Shown piece after piece: positions 24,920-33,377 of a stretch of 36,936 bases of DNA (positions are counted from its first letter, which is position 1; every line of letters starts with the position of its first letter). The stretch spans positions 1 through 36,936 of the forward strand of contig JAKAEC010000014.1 of assembly GCA_021818425.1 (NCBI GenBank). The letters are read 5' to 3'. The notes beneath the pieces were generated by a model. It ran no database searches and was not told where the DNA came from. It saw nothing but the letters and a program-made list of their open reading frames with translations. Both the position numbers and the translations under genes were made by a program. The stretch comes from Pseudomonadota bacterium. GTDB taxonomy: Bacteria; Pseudomonadota; Alphaproteobacteria; Acetobacterales; Acetobacteraceae.

Positions 24920-25495
24920 ATGATCCTCCGCGAACTCCGCCCGGCTTTTTCCCTGGTCGTGCTTTTCACCCTTCTTATAGGCCTTATCCTGCCCGGCATC
25001 TTTATCGGCGCCATGCAAGTGGTGCTGCCCTGGCAAGCCAATGGCTCGCTCATCAAACAGAACGGCCAGGTTATCGGCTCAGTGCTCATCGGCCAGAACT
25101 TCACGGGCGCGCAATATTTCGCCCCACGCCCCTCGGCGCTCAGCCCCAACCCGTACACGCAGGATACGTCCGGCGCCTCAAACCTCGGCCCCACCAGCAA
25201 AGCGCTGCTCACGAGCGTGAAGCAGCGCGTTGCCTCCTACCGAAAAGCCTACGGCCCAGGTCCCGTCCCAGCCGACGCCGTCACCGCCTCGGGGTCCGGG
25301 CTGGACCCGGATATTTCTCTTGAAAACGCTCTGCGCCAAGCCCGAGCCGTGGCCGCCGCGCGGCATTTGCCCGCCGCTGCCGTTACCACCTTGGTAAAGA
25401 AGATGGCGCATCATCCATTCCTCGGTATTATCGGTACGAATCATGTGAACGTGCTGAAACTCAACCTTGCGCTGGAACATTTGCCAGCCTCATAA
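24920..25495 (+). CDS. kdpC: KdpC, accessory subunit of the Kdp pump
   Basis: 191 residues. An N-terminal membrane helix (LVVLFTLLIGLILPGIFIGA) is followed by the periplasmic domain with YFAPRPSA, SNLGPTSKALL, VTASGSGLDPDIS and ALRQARAVAAAR, all KdpC signatures. It stabilises the KdpAB complex and increases K+ affinity. A few bases separate it from kdpD. Confidence 0.96.
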   Translation: MILRELRPAFSLVVLFTLLIGLILPGIFIGAMQVVLPWQANGSLIKQNGQVIGSVLIGQNFTGAQYFAPRPSALSPNPYTQDTSGASNLGPTSKALLTSVKQRVASYRKAYGPGPVPADAVTASGSGLDPDISLENALRQARAVAAARHLPAAAVTTLVKKMAHHPFLGIIGTNHVNVLKLNLALEHLPAS

Positions 25496-25501
25496 AGCCG
25501 T

Positions 25502-28117
25502 ATGGTAAATCAGAACGATGGCCGCCCGGATCCGGATGCGCTGCTGGTAAATGCACGACGTAATTCGCTTGGCCATCTAAAAATCTTTCTCGGTGCGGCA
25601 CCAGGCGTCGGTAAAACGTGGGAGATGCTCACTGCAGCCCATGCCAAGCGCCAGAGAGGCGTTGATGTCGTGGCGGGACTGATCGAAACGCACGGCCGTG
25701 CTGGCACGACGCAAGCCATTGGCGAACTTGAGCAACTGCCCCGCCTCGCCGTGCCCTATCGTGGCCAGATACTGGAGGAATTCGACCTCGACGCCGCACT
25801 GAAGCGCCACCCAGCCCTACTGCTTGTGGATGAGTTGGCCCACACCAATGCGCCCGGACTGCGCCATGCTAAACGCTGGCAGGATGTACAAGACGTGCTG
25901 GAGGCCGGCATCGATGTGTGGACCACGGTAAACGTTCAGCATCTAGAAAGCCTGAACGACCAGATTGCCCGCATTACCGGCGTGCGCGTAGGCGAGACCG
26001 TGCCAGACACGGTGCTGGACATGGCAGATGAGATCGAGTTGATCGACCTGCCCCCTGCTGAGCTGCGCGCCCGGCTTCAGGAAGGATTCGTATATCGTCC
26101 CGATGTCGCCGCCCGCGCGCTGGAAGGATTCTTCCGGGAGGGCAATCTCGGCGCCTTGCGTGAAATCGCGTTGCGCCGTGCCGCGCAGCGGATTGATAAG
26201 GACGTAACACGCTACATGCGCTCTTCCGCCATTCCAGGCCCCTGGCCGGTGGCGGAAAAGGTGCTTGCACTTATTGGCCCGGATGACGCCGCTGCTAATG
26301 TTGTACGCCATGCTGCCCGTTTAGCCGACGCCCTGCGCGCGCCGTTCACCAGCCTGCATATCGAGCGCGTGGACGACAACGCCAAAGTCCAGGCCGCGCT
26401 TGACCTAACCGTGCAGCTTGGGGGCAGCGTGGTCACGCAGTCGGCGCCAGACATTGTGCGCGCCGTGCTAGATTACGCAGCGGCGCAGAACATTACCCAT
26501 ATCGTCGTGGGCCGTACCGCGTACAGTCGTGGGCGAACGCGGCGCTTCTCAGAAGCCCTCACCCGCCAAGCCCAAGCCTTCACGCTGCATTTCGTGCCCG
26601 TGCCCGCAGCCGCGCCTCACCGCCGGGCCACGCCGCCACAACGCCACTGGAGCCCCTATCTCTGGGCCGTAATTCTTCTTGCCTCTGTTACCATTGGCGG
26701 CGCGGCACTGAAGGATATTCTACCACAGGAAGCCATGGGGCTAATCTTCACCGGCCTCATCGCCGCCATGGCCAGCCGAGAAGGACGTGGCCCCGGCCTG
26801 TTCACCGCGGTCATCGGCTTCTTCCTGTGGAATTTCTTCTTTCTTCCGCCGCTCTACACATTCTCGGTAGCTGATCCACGCGACGTGGTAGCGCTTGCCG
26901 TATTCCTGCTTGTAGGGCTTGTTACCGGTACATTAGCTGGCCGTGTGCGGCAAGAAGCCGCCACAGCCGCCGCACGAGTGGAGGCGTTACGCCGAATTTC
27001 ACTTTTCGGCCAACGCCTCTCGCGCGCCGCCACGCTGTCGGACGTTATCGCCACCGCCTCGGAAGAAACGGCTGCCATTGCTGGAGCAGGCATTGTACTA
27101 CTAACCCAGAATGGCGCGCTTACACCTGAAGTAAGCCGCCCAGTTGGCACGGCGCTTAATGAAGCTGATGAGGCTGCCGCCGAATGGTGCCTAGCGCATG
27201 ACGTGGAAACCGGCACGGGCACGACCACCCTACCCTCGGTGCCCTGGCGCTTCTTCCCACTCCGCAGCCATGGTGTTGTGGCAGGCGTACTGGGTGCTCG
27301 CACCACCTCACCGCCGCCCGCCCCGATTGTACAAGCCCTGGTCACCCTAGCAGACCAGACTGCTCTGGCCCTCGAGCGCGCTCGGCTTGCCATGCAAACA
27401 GCCCGCACAGAGGCACATGAAAACAGCCAAAAACTTCGCAACGCTCTGCTCTCTTCGCTCAGCCATGACCTGCGCACCCCGCTTACCGCCATACGCGGCG
27501 CCGCCGAAACTCTCTCCACCATGGGCGGACAGTTGGATCCGGCCACGCGCGCAGATCTGCTGGCCGCGATCATCCAGGATACCGCCCGGATGGGTAAATT
27601 CCTCGCCAACATTACTGACATGGCGCGCGCCGAATCAGGCGTGCTGGACATAAGGCGCGAGCGACTGGCGCTAGAGGCCGTGGCCGAGGCCGCCATCGCT
27701 CGCACTCCGGGTGCACTCTACACGGCCCTCAACATCGCGCCCGATGCCACGCATGTGCGCGCCGATCCCGGCCTGCTGGAGCAGGTGCTGGTGAATTTAC
27801 TGGACAATGCCGTGAAGTATTCCCCGCCGGGCAGCCGAATCAGCATTTCCGCCCAGCGCAAAGGAAATTATGTTTGCTTAAGCGTGGCGGATGAGGGGGT
27901 TGGCATCCCAAACGCCGATCTGGAAACGGTATTCGATAGCTTCTTCCGAGCCAACCGAGGAGACCGAGTGGCGCCCGGTACGGGGCTGGGCCTTGCCATC
28001 GCTAAAGCCTTCACCGAAGCCATGGGCGGCCGTATCTCAGCGCAAAGCCCGCGCCAGGACTTGCCAGCGGACGGTCTGCCCGGCACCATTATCACCGTGG
28101 AGCTTCCCGCTGCATGA
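25502..28117 (+). CDS. kdpD: KdpD, sensor histidine kinase for potassium limitation
   Basis: 871 residues. Domain order: KdpD N-terminal ATP-binding domain with GAAPGVGKTW (31–40), GLIETHGR and DELAHTNAPG; a universal-stress-like domain (~residues 250–370); four transmembrane helices at ~386–480 (YLWAVILLASVTIG … GLFTAVIGFFLWNFFF … VVALAVFLLVGLVTG); a GAF-like region; then histidine kinase with H655 in SLSHDLRTPL, and N-box LLDNAVKYS, G-boxes DEGVGIP and GTGLGLAIAKAF. It senses K+/turgor stress and phosphorylates KdpE. Its stop overlaps kdpE by 4 bases. Confidence 0.97.
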   Translation: MVNQNDGRPDPDALLVNARRNSLGHLKIFLGAAPGVGKTWEMLTAAHAKRQRGVDVVAGLIETHGRAGTTQAIGELEQLPRLAVPYRGQILEEFDLDAALKRHPALLLVDELAHTNAPGLRHAKRWQDVQDVLEAGIDVWTTVNVQHLESLNDQIARITGVRVGETVPDTVLDMADEIELIDLPPAELRARLQEGFVYRPDVAARALEGFFREGNLGALREIALRRAAQRIDKDVTRYMRSSAIPGPWPVAEKVLALIGPDDAAANVVRHAARLADALRAPFTSLHIERVDDNAKVQAALDLTVQLGGSVVTQSAPDIVRAVLDYAAAQNITHIVVGRTAYSRGRTRRFSEALTRQAQAFTLHFVPVPAAAPHRRATPPQRHWSPYLWAVILLASVTIGGAALKDILPQEAMGLIFTGLIAAMASREGRGPGLFTAVIGFFLWNFFFLPPLYTFSVADPRDVVALAVFLLVGLVTGTLAGRVRQEAATAAARVEALRRISLFGQRLSRAATLSDVIATASEETAAIAGAGIVLLTQNGALTPEVSRPVGTALNEADEAAAEWCLAHDVETGTGTTTLPSVPWRFFPLRSHGVVAGVLGARTTSPPPAPIVQALVTLADQTALALERARLAMQTARTEAHENSQKLRNALLSSLSHDLRTPLTAIRGAAETLSTMGGQLDPATRADLLAAIIQDTARMGKFLANITDMARAESGVLDIRRERLALEAVAEAAIARTPGALYTALNIAPDATHVRADPGLLEQVLVNLLDNAVKYSPPGSRISISAQRKGNYVCLSVADEGVGIPNADLETVFDSFFRANRGDRVAPGTGLGLAIAKAFTEAMGGRISAQSPRQDLPADGLPGTIITVELPAA

Positions 28118-28791
28118 TATCCGGCCACATCCTGGTTGTGGACGATGAACCGCAAATTCACCGCTTCCTCAACCCTGCCCTCAGCGCCGCGGGTTACAAG
28201 CCGTTGCGCGCAAATAACGCCGCCGAAGCCCTCCGCCAAGCCGCTGCCAGCGCGCCAGACCTGATACTGCTGGATTTGGGTCTACCGGATATGGATGGGC
28301 AGGAGGTGCTGCGCCGCCTGCGTGCCTTCTCGTCTGTGCCCGTCATCATCCTCTCCGCCCGCGACCGCGAGGCGGAAAAAATCGCGGCGCTTGATGGCGG
28401 CGCAGATGATTATGTGGAAAAGCCGTTTGCTTTGGGCGAACTCCTGGCGCGCGTCCGCACCGCCCTGCGTCGGACGGGTGCCATCACACCACCGTCGGCA
28501 ACACTGCATGTGGCGGATCTTGCCATCACACCTGACTCAACGCATCGCGGCGGCTCTTTGCTGCCGCTTACCAAGCGCGAGCACGCTCTACTACTCCTGC
28601 TGGCGCGCAACCGTGGCCGCGTACTCACCCACCGGCAACTTCTAACCGCCCTGTGGGGACCGGCTCATACCGAGGACGTAGCCTATTTGCGCGTGTATAT
28701 CGGCCAACTCCGGAAACATCTGGGCGAAGCAGCGGCAAAACTCATCTCCACCGAGCCAGGTATCGGCTACCGCCTCCTCGACGACACCTGA
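28114..28791 (+). CDS. kdpE: KdpE, response regulator of the kdp operon
   Basis: 225 residues. The receiver domain has the acidic pair VVDDEP, phosphoacceptor D54 in LLDLGLPDMDG, ILSARD and the conserved Lys in VEKPFALGELLAR. The C-terminal OmpR-type winged helix contains LTKREHALLLLLARN, HRQLLTALWGP, then YLRVYIGQLRKHL and PGIGYRLL. It activates kdpFABC when phosphorylated by KdpD. It is the last gene of the kdp block. Confidence 0.97.
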   Translation: MISGHILVVDDEPQIHRFLNPALSAAGYKPLRANNAAEALRQAAASAPDLILLDLGLPDMDGQEVLRRLRAFSSVPVIILSARDREAEKIAALDGGADDYVEKPFALGELLARVRTALRRTGAITPPSATLHVADLAITPDSTHRGGSLLPLTKREHALLLLLARNRGRVLTHRQLLTALWGPAHTEDVAYLRVYIGQLRKHLGEAAAKLISTEPGIGYRLLDDT

Positions 28792-29981
28792 CCATTCTCC
28801 CATTAATGATCTTCCCAACATTTTGTACTGGCATGATGGAGATAGCCAATCAGATCGTACGTTAGGACGTAAATTTACCGTCCTGGCATAGCAAACGTTA
28901 CATCTACGATTGGCTCCTGCAAGCTCCGCATTTCCATATATTTCGCCTTCTCTAATCTGATCAAAGATTTCGACACACACTGATCACATCAAGCTGCCCC
29001 GGCTGTTGAAGACAGTTTTGGGCAATATACTAGCAATTGGCAGGTCGCCCAGGAGTTTTCTAGCTGACATTTGATCTGGATCGTAAGCTGGCATTATCAG
29101 GGCCATCGACAGTAGGGAAAACTTCGTTCCTAACTTATTCTCTTGTTTCACAAATGTCGTTTTGAATACGTTTTATACAACTACAGTTATGCTCGTTTGC
29201 TGAGGTCTGTACTTGTCCGCCATGCAGACGGGCAACCGCCGTCTTGCACGCCGCGCCTAACCTTGCCAGCGTAACAAGATTCTCCGTACACGTGAGCTTC
29301 TCGGAGACACATCTGCCCCGGCCGAGCGAGCAATGGGACGCCGAACTGCGTAACGAAAGAATTATAACGTCAGTTCCGACTGTTTGCGCTTGGTCGGCGA
29401 ACGCGCGTATCACCACAGATAAGTGAAAAAAGCCGAAACCGCTGTTGGATACATGCGGCCTCTGAGACAATCGTGGGCTCATGACCGACGGCAAAGGCAG
29501 CGTGGCCAAGATGGGTGCCTTGACCATCGCCGCACTTGAAACCGACGCACCAAATCATGCTGAGGCATATAATATCATCATTATCTTCCAAAATATGATT
29601 CGCAGGGGTGCTTTGCCGAATTATCTCGGCAGCCCGATCAAAGTTACAACAGCCCTGTTGCCTTGTTCACCATGTGGCGTCTGAAAGACACGACCGCATG
29701 AGTGAGCAATCATTTCGTCTTGATCATACGACCCGGGTGAAGAGATAGTCGCTTTGCTCAATATCCTGAAATGACAAGTTTAAAATCACGGAAAATTGGA
29801 TCAACTCGAAATTTATGTCATCACCCTACGTGAAAATCTTATGTGTTAAAATTGTGTTCCGGCTCTGCTTTACGCCGATTCACACCCCAATTTGCGATTG
29901 ACCTGTGTCAATAAGTGCCCCTGCGGTAAATGCTAGATAATCTACCTGATCCACCCGCCTTGGCGGAGGAGACATGGCAAG
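28792..29981. other. 1.2-kb stretch without a convincing gene
   Basis: Open frames of 67–130 codons exist on both strands (for example 29135–29527 minus and 29481–29684 plus), but they overlap, use odd codons and match no family I know. Base composition falls toward AT at 29740–29870, probably the macA promoter zone. A TTGAC-CTGT-GTCAA dyad at 29898–29911 could be an operator for macA. The region may be the wreck of older genes; nothing else can be supported. Confidence 0.45.
28864..28884. other. Dyad downstream of kdpE
   Basis: AGGACG and CGTCCT flank an AT-rich, itself palindromic centre (GTAAATTTAC) 73 bp after the kdpE stop. No T-run follows, so it is either a weak terminator stem or a protein-binding site. 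Confidence 0.35.
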
Positions 29982-31124
29982 ATGCGCAGGCGAGCAAGCG
30001 GTGGGAAGAGATGGTACTATTTCGGCCTCACGGCTTTCTTGCTCATTGCTGGGGGAACATTTGTCTGGTGGCAATCCAGCCAGCGGTTCCATCTGCGCTA
30101 CGAGACAGCCACAGCTTCGCGCGGGGCAGTCATCCGCACAGTAACGGCCACCGGCACGGTTAATCCAAAACTCTCCATTATCGTGGGAACGGCTGTCTCC
30201 GGGATTATTCAAGCTCTTTATTGCGATTACAATACGGTCGTGAAGACTGGACAAATTTGTGCCAAAATCGATCCTCGCGTCTATCAGGCGGCGGTTGACC
30301 AGGATCTAGCCAAGCTAGCAGTCGATCGCGCCGGCCTCGCTAAGGACCAAGCGACGTTCCGATATGCAACGATTACCTATCAACGCGACCTAAAATTGTT
30401 ACAACAATTATCGATCTCTCCTGACGCTACCGACGCCGCGCGAGCGACATTCGAGGCGGGCCGGGCTCAGGTAGCCCTTGATAAGGCTCAAATCCAAGCT
30501 GACCAAGCGACTCTAGACGCCGCGCGGGTAAATCTCGACTATACCAACATCGTTTCACCGGTGAACGGCGTGGTCGTGTCGCGCAACGTCACAGTGGGGC
30601 AAACGGTGGCTGCCTCGTTCCAAACTCCGACCTTATTTCTTATAGCCACCGATCTTACCGCCATGCAGGTGGATACAAATGTAGCGGAGGGCGATATCGG
30701 CGCGGTCCGGGACGGAGAGATGGTCGATTTCACCGTTCTGGCGTTCCCCGACCGGGTATTTCATGGGGTGGTAGCGCAGGTGCGGCAATCCCCGCAAACC
30801 GTCCAGAATGTCGTCACTTATGACGTGGTGGTTGATGTAGGCAATAGCGATCTGGCGTTGAAGCCGGGAATGACGGCGTCCGTGCAAATCGTCACTGCTC
30901 GGCGCGCCAATGTGATCCGTGTTCCCGATCAAGCCCTACAATACGCACCCGCCGGGGCACCCACCAGCACTGGAGCACGGCTTTGGGTACTGCACGCTAA
31001 CAAGCCTGAACCAGTACCCGTGAAGACAGGACTTGATGACGATGTTTACACCGAAATACTGGGTGACGCCGTACAACCGGGGGAATCCGTCATTATCGGC
31101 GATCGACCGCCGTCGCGGCCATGA
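29982..31124 (+). CDS. macA: MacA-like periplasmic adaptor (HlyD family)
   Basis: 380 residues from ATG 29982; GGAGGAG lies 10 bases upstream. An N-terminal membrane anchor (YYFGLTAFLLIAGGTFVWW) is followed by the split biotinyl-lipoyl/β-barrel adaptor: TASRGAVIRTVTATGTVNP, then VGTAVSGIIQALYCDYN, a long coiled-coil (residues ~100–180), VNLDYTNIVSPVNGVVVSRN, and VDTNVAEGDIG. The C-terminal end has LKPGMTASVQI and VRVPDQALQ-type motifs. It links an inner-membrane MacB pump to an outer-membrane TolC channel. It overlaps macB by 4 bases. No tolC is next to it. Substrate unknown (macrolides, peptides or lipids in relatives). Confidence 0.88.
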   Translation: MRRRASGGKRWYYFGLTAFLLIAGGTFVWWQSSQRFHLRYETATASRGAVIRTVTATGTVNPKLSIIVGTAVSGIIQALYCDYNTVVKTGQICAKIDPRVYQAAVDQDLAKLAVDRAGLAKDQATFRYATITYQRDLKLLQQLSISPDATDAARATFEAGRAQVALDKAQIQADQATLDAARVNLDYTNIVSPVNGVVVSRNVTVGQTVAASFQTPTLFLIATDLTAMQVDTNVAEGDIGAVRDGEMVDFTVLAFPDRVFHGVVAQVRQSPQTVQNVVTYDVVVDVGNSDLALKPGMTASVQIVTARRANVIRVPDQALQYAPAGAPTSTGARLWVLHANKPEPVPVKTGLDDDVYTEILGDAVQPGESVIIGDRPPSRP

Positions 31125-33202
31125 CCACGCCCCTACTCCAACTGCATGACATTATTCGGATCTACCATACGGGAGACGTGGAGGTCCGGGCACTCAACCA
31201 CGTCAGCTTGTCGGTCGAACAAGGAGAATTTGTTGCCATCGTGGGGGCGTCCGGTTCAGGCAAGTCCACATTGATGGCTATTCTCGGTTGTCTCGACCGC
31301 CCAACCGGGGGGCAATATTGGTTCGAGGGAACGGACGTAGCAACACTACCCGACCCTACACTCGCCCGCATCCGCAGCGAGCGCCTCGGATTCGTGTTTC
31401 AAAGCTTCAATCTCCTAGCCAGAACAAGCGCCGTCGAAAACGTGGCGTTGCCGCTTTACTACGCGACCCAGGGGCCAGTGAGTAGCACGGCGCGACAGAC
31501 GCGTGCCCAAGAGGCCCTAGCAAGGCTAGGGTTAGCCGGGCGTGAACAAAATACACCCAGCCAACTTTCCGGTGGGCAGCAGCAGCGCGTGGCCATTGCC
31601 CGAGCGCTGATCAATGCCCCCGACCTACTATTGGCGGATGAGCCGACCGGCAACCTCGACACCCGTACCTCCCACGAGATCATGAAAGCGCTAGCAGACC
31701 TCAACCGCACACAAGGCGTAACTGTCATCGTGATCACCCATGAGGCCGACATCGCCGCCTACGCGGACAGGGTGTTGACGATGCGCGATGGCGAAATCGT
31801 CTCCGACCAACGCAAAACACAGCTTTCACAGACAGACACAATACCTCGGAAAATCATGCGCGACCAGGTTCACGGCTTTCGCGCCACTCCGGTCCTGGCA
31901 TTTGGCAAGATGATCATGGGGGCAGCGCTCCAAGCCCTAACGCGCAACCGGATGCGCTCGGTACTCACGATCCTCGGAGTATTTATTGGCGTTGCCGCGC
32001 TAGTCGCTATGGTCGCCGTAGGGCAAGGGGCCAATCAAGCTGTGCGCAAACAGATCGAGAGTCTCGGTACCAGTCTGCTCGTGGTACTGCCCGGCGCTGC
32101 CACCAGTAGTGGTGCACACGGGGGCTTTGGCAGCGCGTCCACTCTCACGGTAGCGGATGCGGCGGCAATTAAGCGGCAGAGCCCGGATGTCAGCAGCGTC
32201 AGCTACGTCATCCGCTCGCTCTCACAAATCCGTTACGGAAACCAGAACTGGGCCTCGAGCGTGATGGGCGTGAGCCTGCGCTATACAGCCATGACCAACT
32301 GGACGGTTTCCTCTGGGCGTATGTTTACAGCGACAGATGAGGAGCGTGGCGCCCTTGTCGCGCTGATCGGCCGGACTGTTTATCGGGAAATCTTCCCTGC
32401 CGGTGAAACCCCGATCGGCGCAACAATCCTGGTGAGGGACACGCCATTACGAGTGATCGGGTTGCTTGCGAGCAAAGGACAGACCGCTTTTGGCCAGGAC
32501 CAGGATGACGTCGTGATGATGCCTTTTACGACGGCCGAACAACGCGTCCTAGGTGCGGCTGCCCCAACGCAGCAACGGACCCAGTCGAACTGGCCATACC
32601 CGCCATGGCCGAATCCATACGGCCTCCAGCCTCGGCTCACCGGCTATGTTAACCAGCTTTATGTGCAGGCCACTTCGCCGCTCGTCATCGGTGCCGCCAT
32701 GCACGAGGTCACACAAACCCTGATGGTGCGCCATCAGATCAAGCCCGGTGCCATCCAAGATTTTTCGGTGCATAATCTTAGCCAAATCGCCGAGGCTGCA
32801 CAAAGCGTCAGCCGTGTCATGGCGCTGCTGCTCGCCGCTGTCGCCTCCATTTCCCTGCTGGTCGGCGGCATCGGTATAATGAACATCCTGCTGGTTTCAG
32901 TCGCCGAACGCACACGCGAAATTGGTCTACGTATGGCCATAGGGGCACAGAGGTTGCATGTCTTACTACAATTCCTCGCAGAGGCTGTATTCCTAAGTGT
33001 CACCGGCGGCTTGGCAGGTATTTTACTTGGGATCACCATGTCCGCCGGGATTACATTCTTCGCGGGCTGGCCGGCACCTGTTTCGTTCATGGCCATTGCC
33101 GGCGGTTTTCTGTTCTCCGTGGCCGTCGGAATATTTTTCGGATTATATCCGGCGCGCAAGGCGGCGCGTCTTAATCCCATCGAGGCATTGCGTTATGAAT
33201 AA
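31121..33202 (+). CDS. macB: MacB-like ABC exporter (ATPase fused to FtsX-type membrane domain)
   Basis: 693 residues, near the ~650 of MacB. The N-terminal ATPase has Walker A GASGSGKST (~43–51), LSGGQQQRVAIARAL, LLADEPTGNLD and VITHEADIA. The membrane part starts with a helix (VLTILGVFIGVAALVAMVAVG), then a ~300-residue periplasmic MacB_PCD domain, then three C-terminal helices (LLLAAVASISLLVGGIGIMNILLVSVAERTREIG is the family signature, followed by two more). It works with MacA to push substrates from the periplasm through TolC. Start overlaps macA by 4 bases. Downstream is a convergent cell-wall gene pair. Confidence 0.93.
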   Translation: MTTPLLQLHDIIRIYHTGDVEVRALNHVSLSVEQGEFVAIVGASGSGKSTLMAILGCLDRPTGGQYWFEGTDVATLPDPTLARIRSERLGFVFQSFNLLARTSAVENVALPLYYATQGPVSSTARQTRAQEALARLGLAGREQNTPSQLSGGQQQRVAIARALINAPDLLLADEPTGNLDTRTSHEIMKALADLNRTQGVTVIVITHEADIAAYADRVLTMRDGEIVSDQRKTQLSQTDTIPRKIMRDQVHGFRATPVLAFGKMIMGAALQALTRNRMRSVLTILGVFIGVAALVAMVAVGQGANQAVRKQIESLGTSLLVVLPGAATSSGAHGGFGSASTLTVADAAAIKRQSPDVSSVSYVIRSLSQIRYGNQNWASSVMGVSLRYTAMTNWTVSSGRMFTATDEERGALVALIGRTVYREIFPAGETPIGATILVRDTPLRVIGLLASKGQTAFGQDQDDVVMMPFTTAEQRVLGAAAPTQQRTQSNWPYPPWPNPYGLQPRLTGYVNQLYVQATSPLVIGAAMHEVTQTLMVRHQIKPGAIQDFSVHNLSQIAEAAQSVSRVMALLLAAVASISLLVGGIGIMNILLVSVAERTREIGLRMAIGAQRLHVLLQFLAEAVFLSVTGGLAGILLGITMSAGITFFAGWPAPVSFMAIAGGFLFSVAVGIFFGLYPARKAARLNPIEALRYE

Positions 33203-33377
33203 TCCGTAGTGTCTTACCGAAAACGATATACCCCGCAAAAGGGCCGGTACGGACGTTTCCCGACGACGGGAAGCCGCGCCATCGGTCTATAAGTGATTCC
33301 TTGTCAGTCTGCAGTGCAGAGGAATAAGCAGCCATTCCGCAGTCTTTCGACATTTACTTGACTGAATAAGCCGTGGG
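33203..33377. other. Convergent gap macB / penicillin-binding protein
   Basis: 175 bp between two stops. No clear terminator hairpin with a T-run was found in either direction. Confidence 0.4.

Noticed and set aside
29135-29684. ORFs of 130 (minus) and 67 (plus) codons in the gap after kdpE
   Set aside because: They overlap, have no clear family features and no convincing ribosome site; noted only as gap content.
29930-30163. 77-codon frame beginning before macA
   Set aside because: It is in a different frame from macA and runs into it; no independent support.
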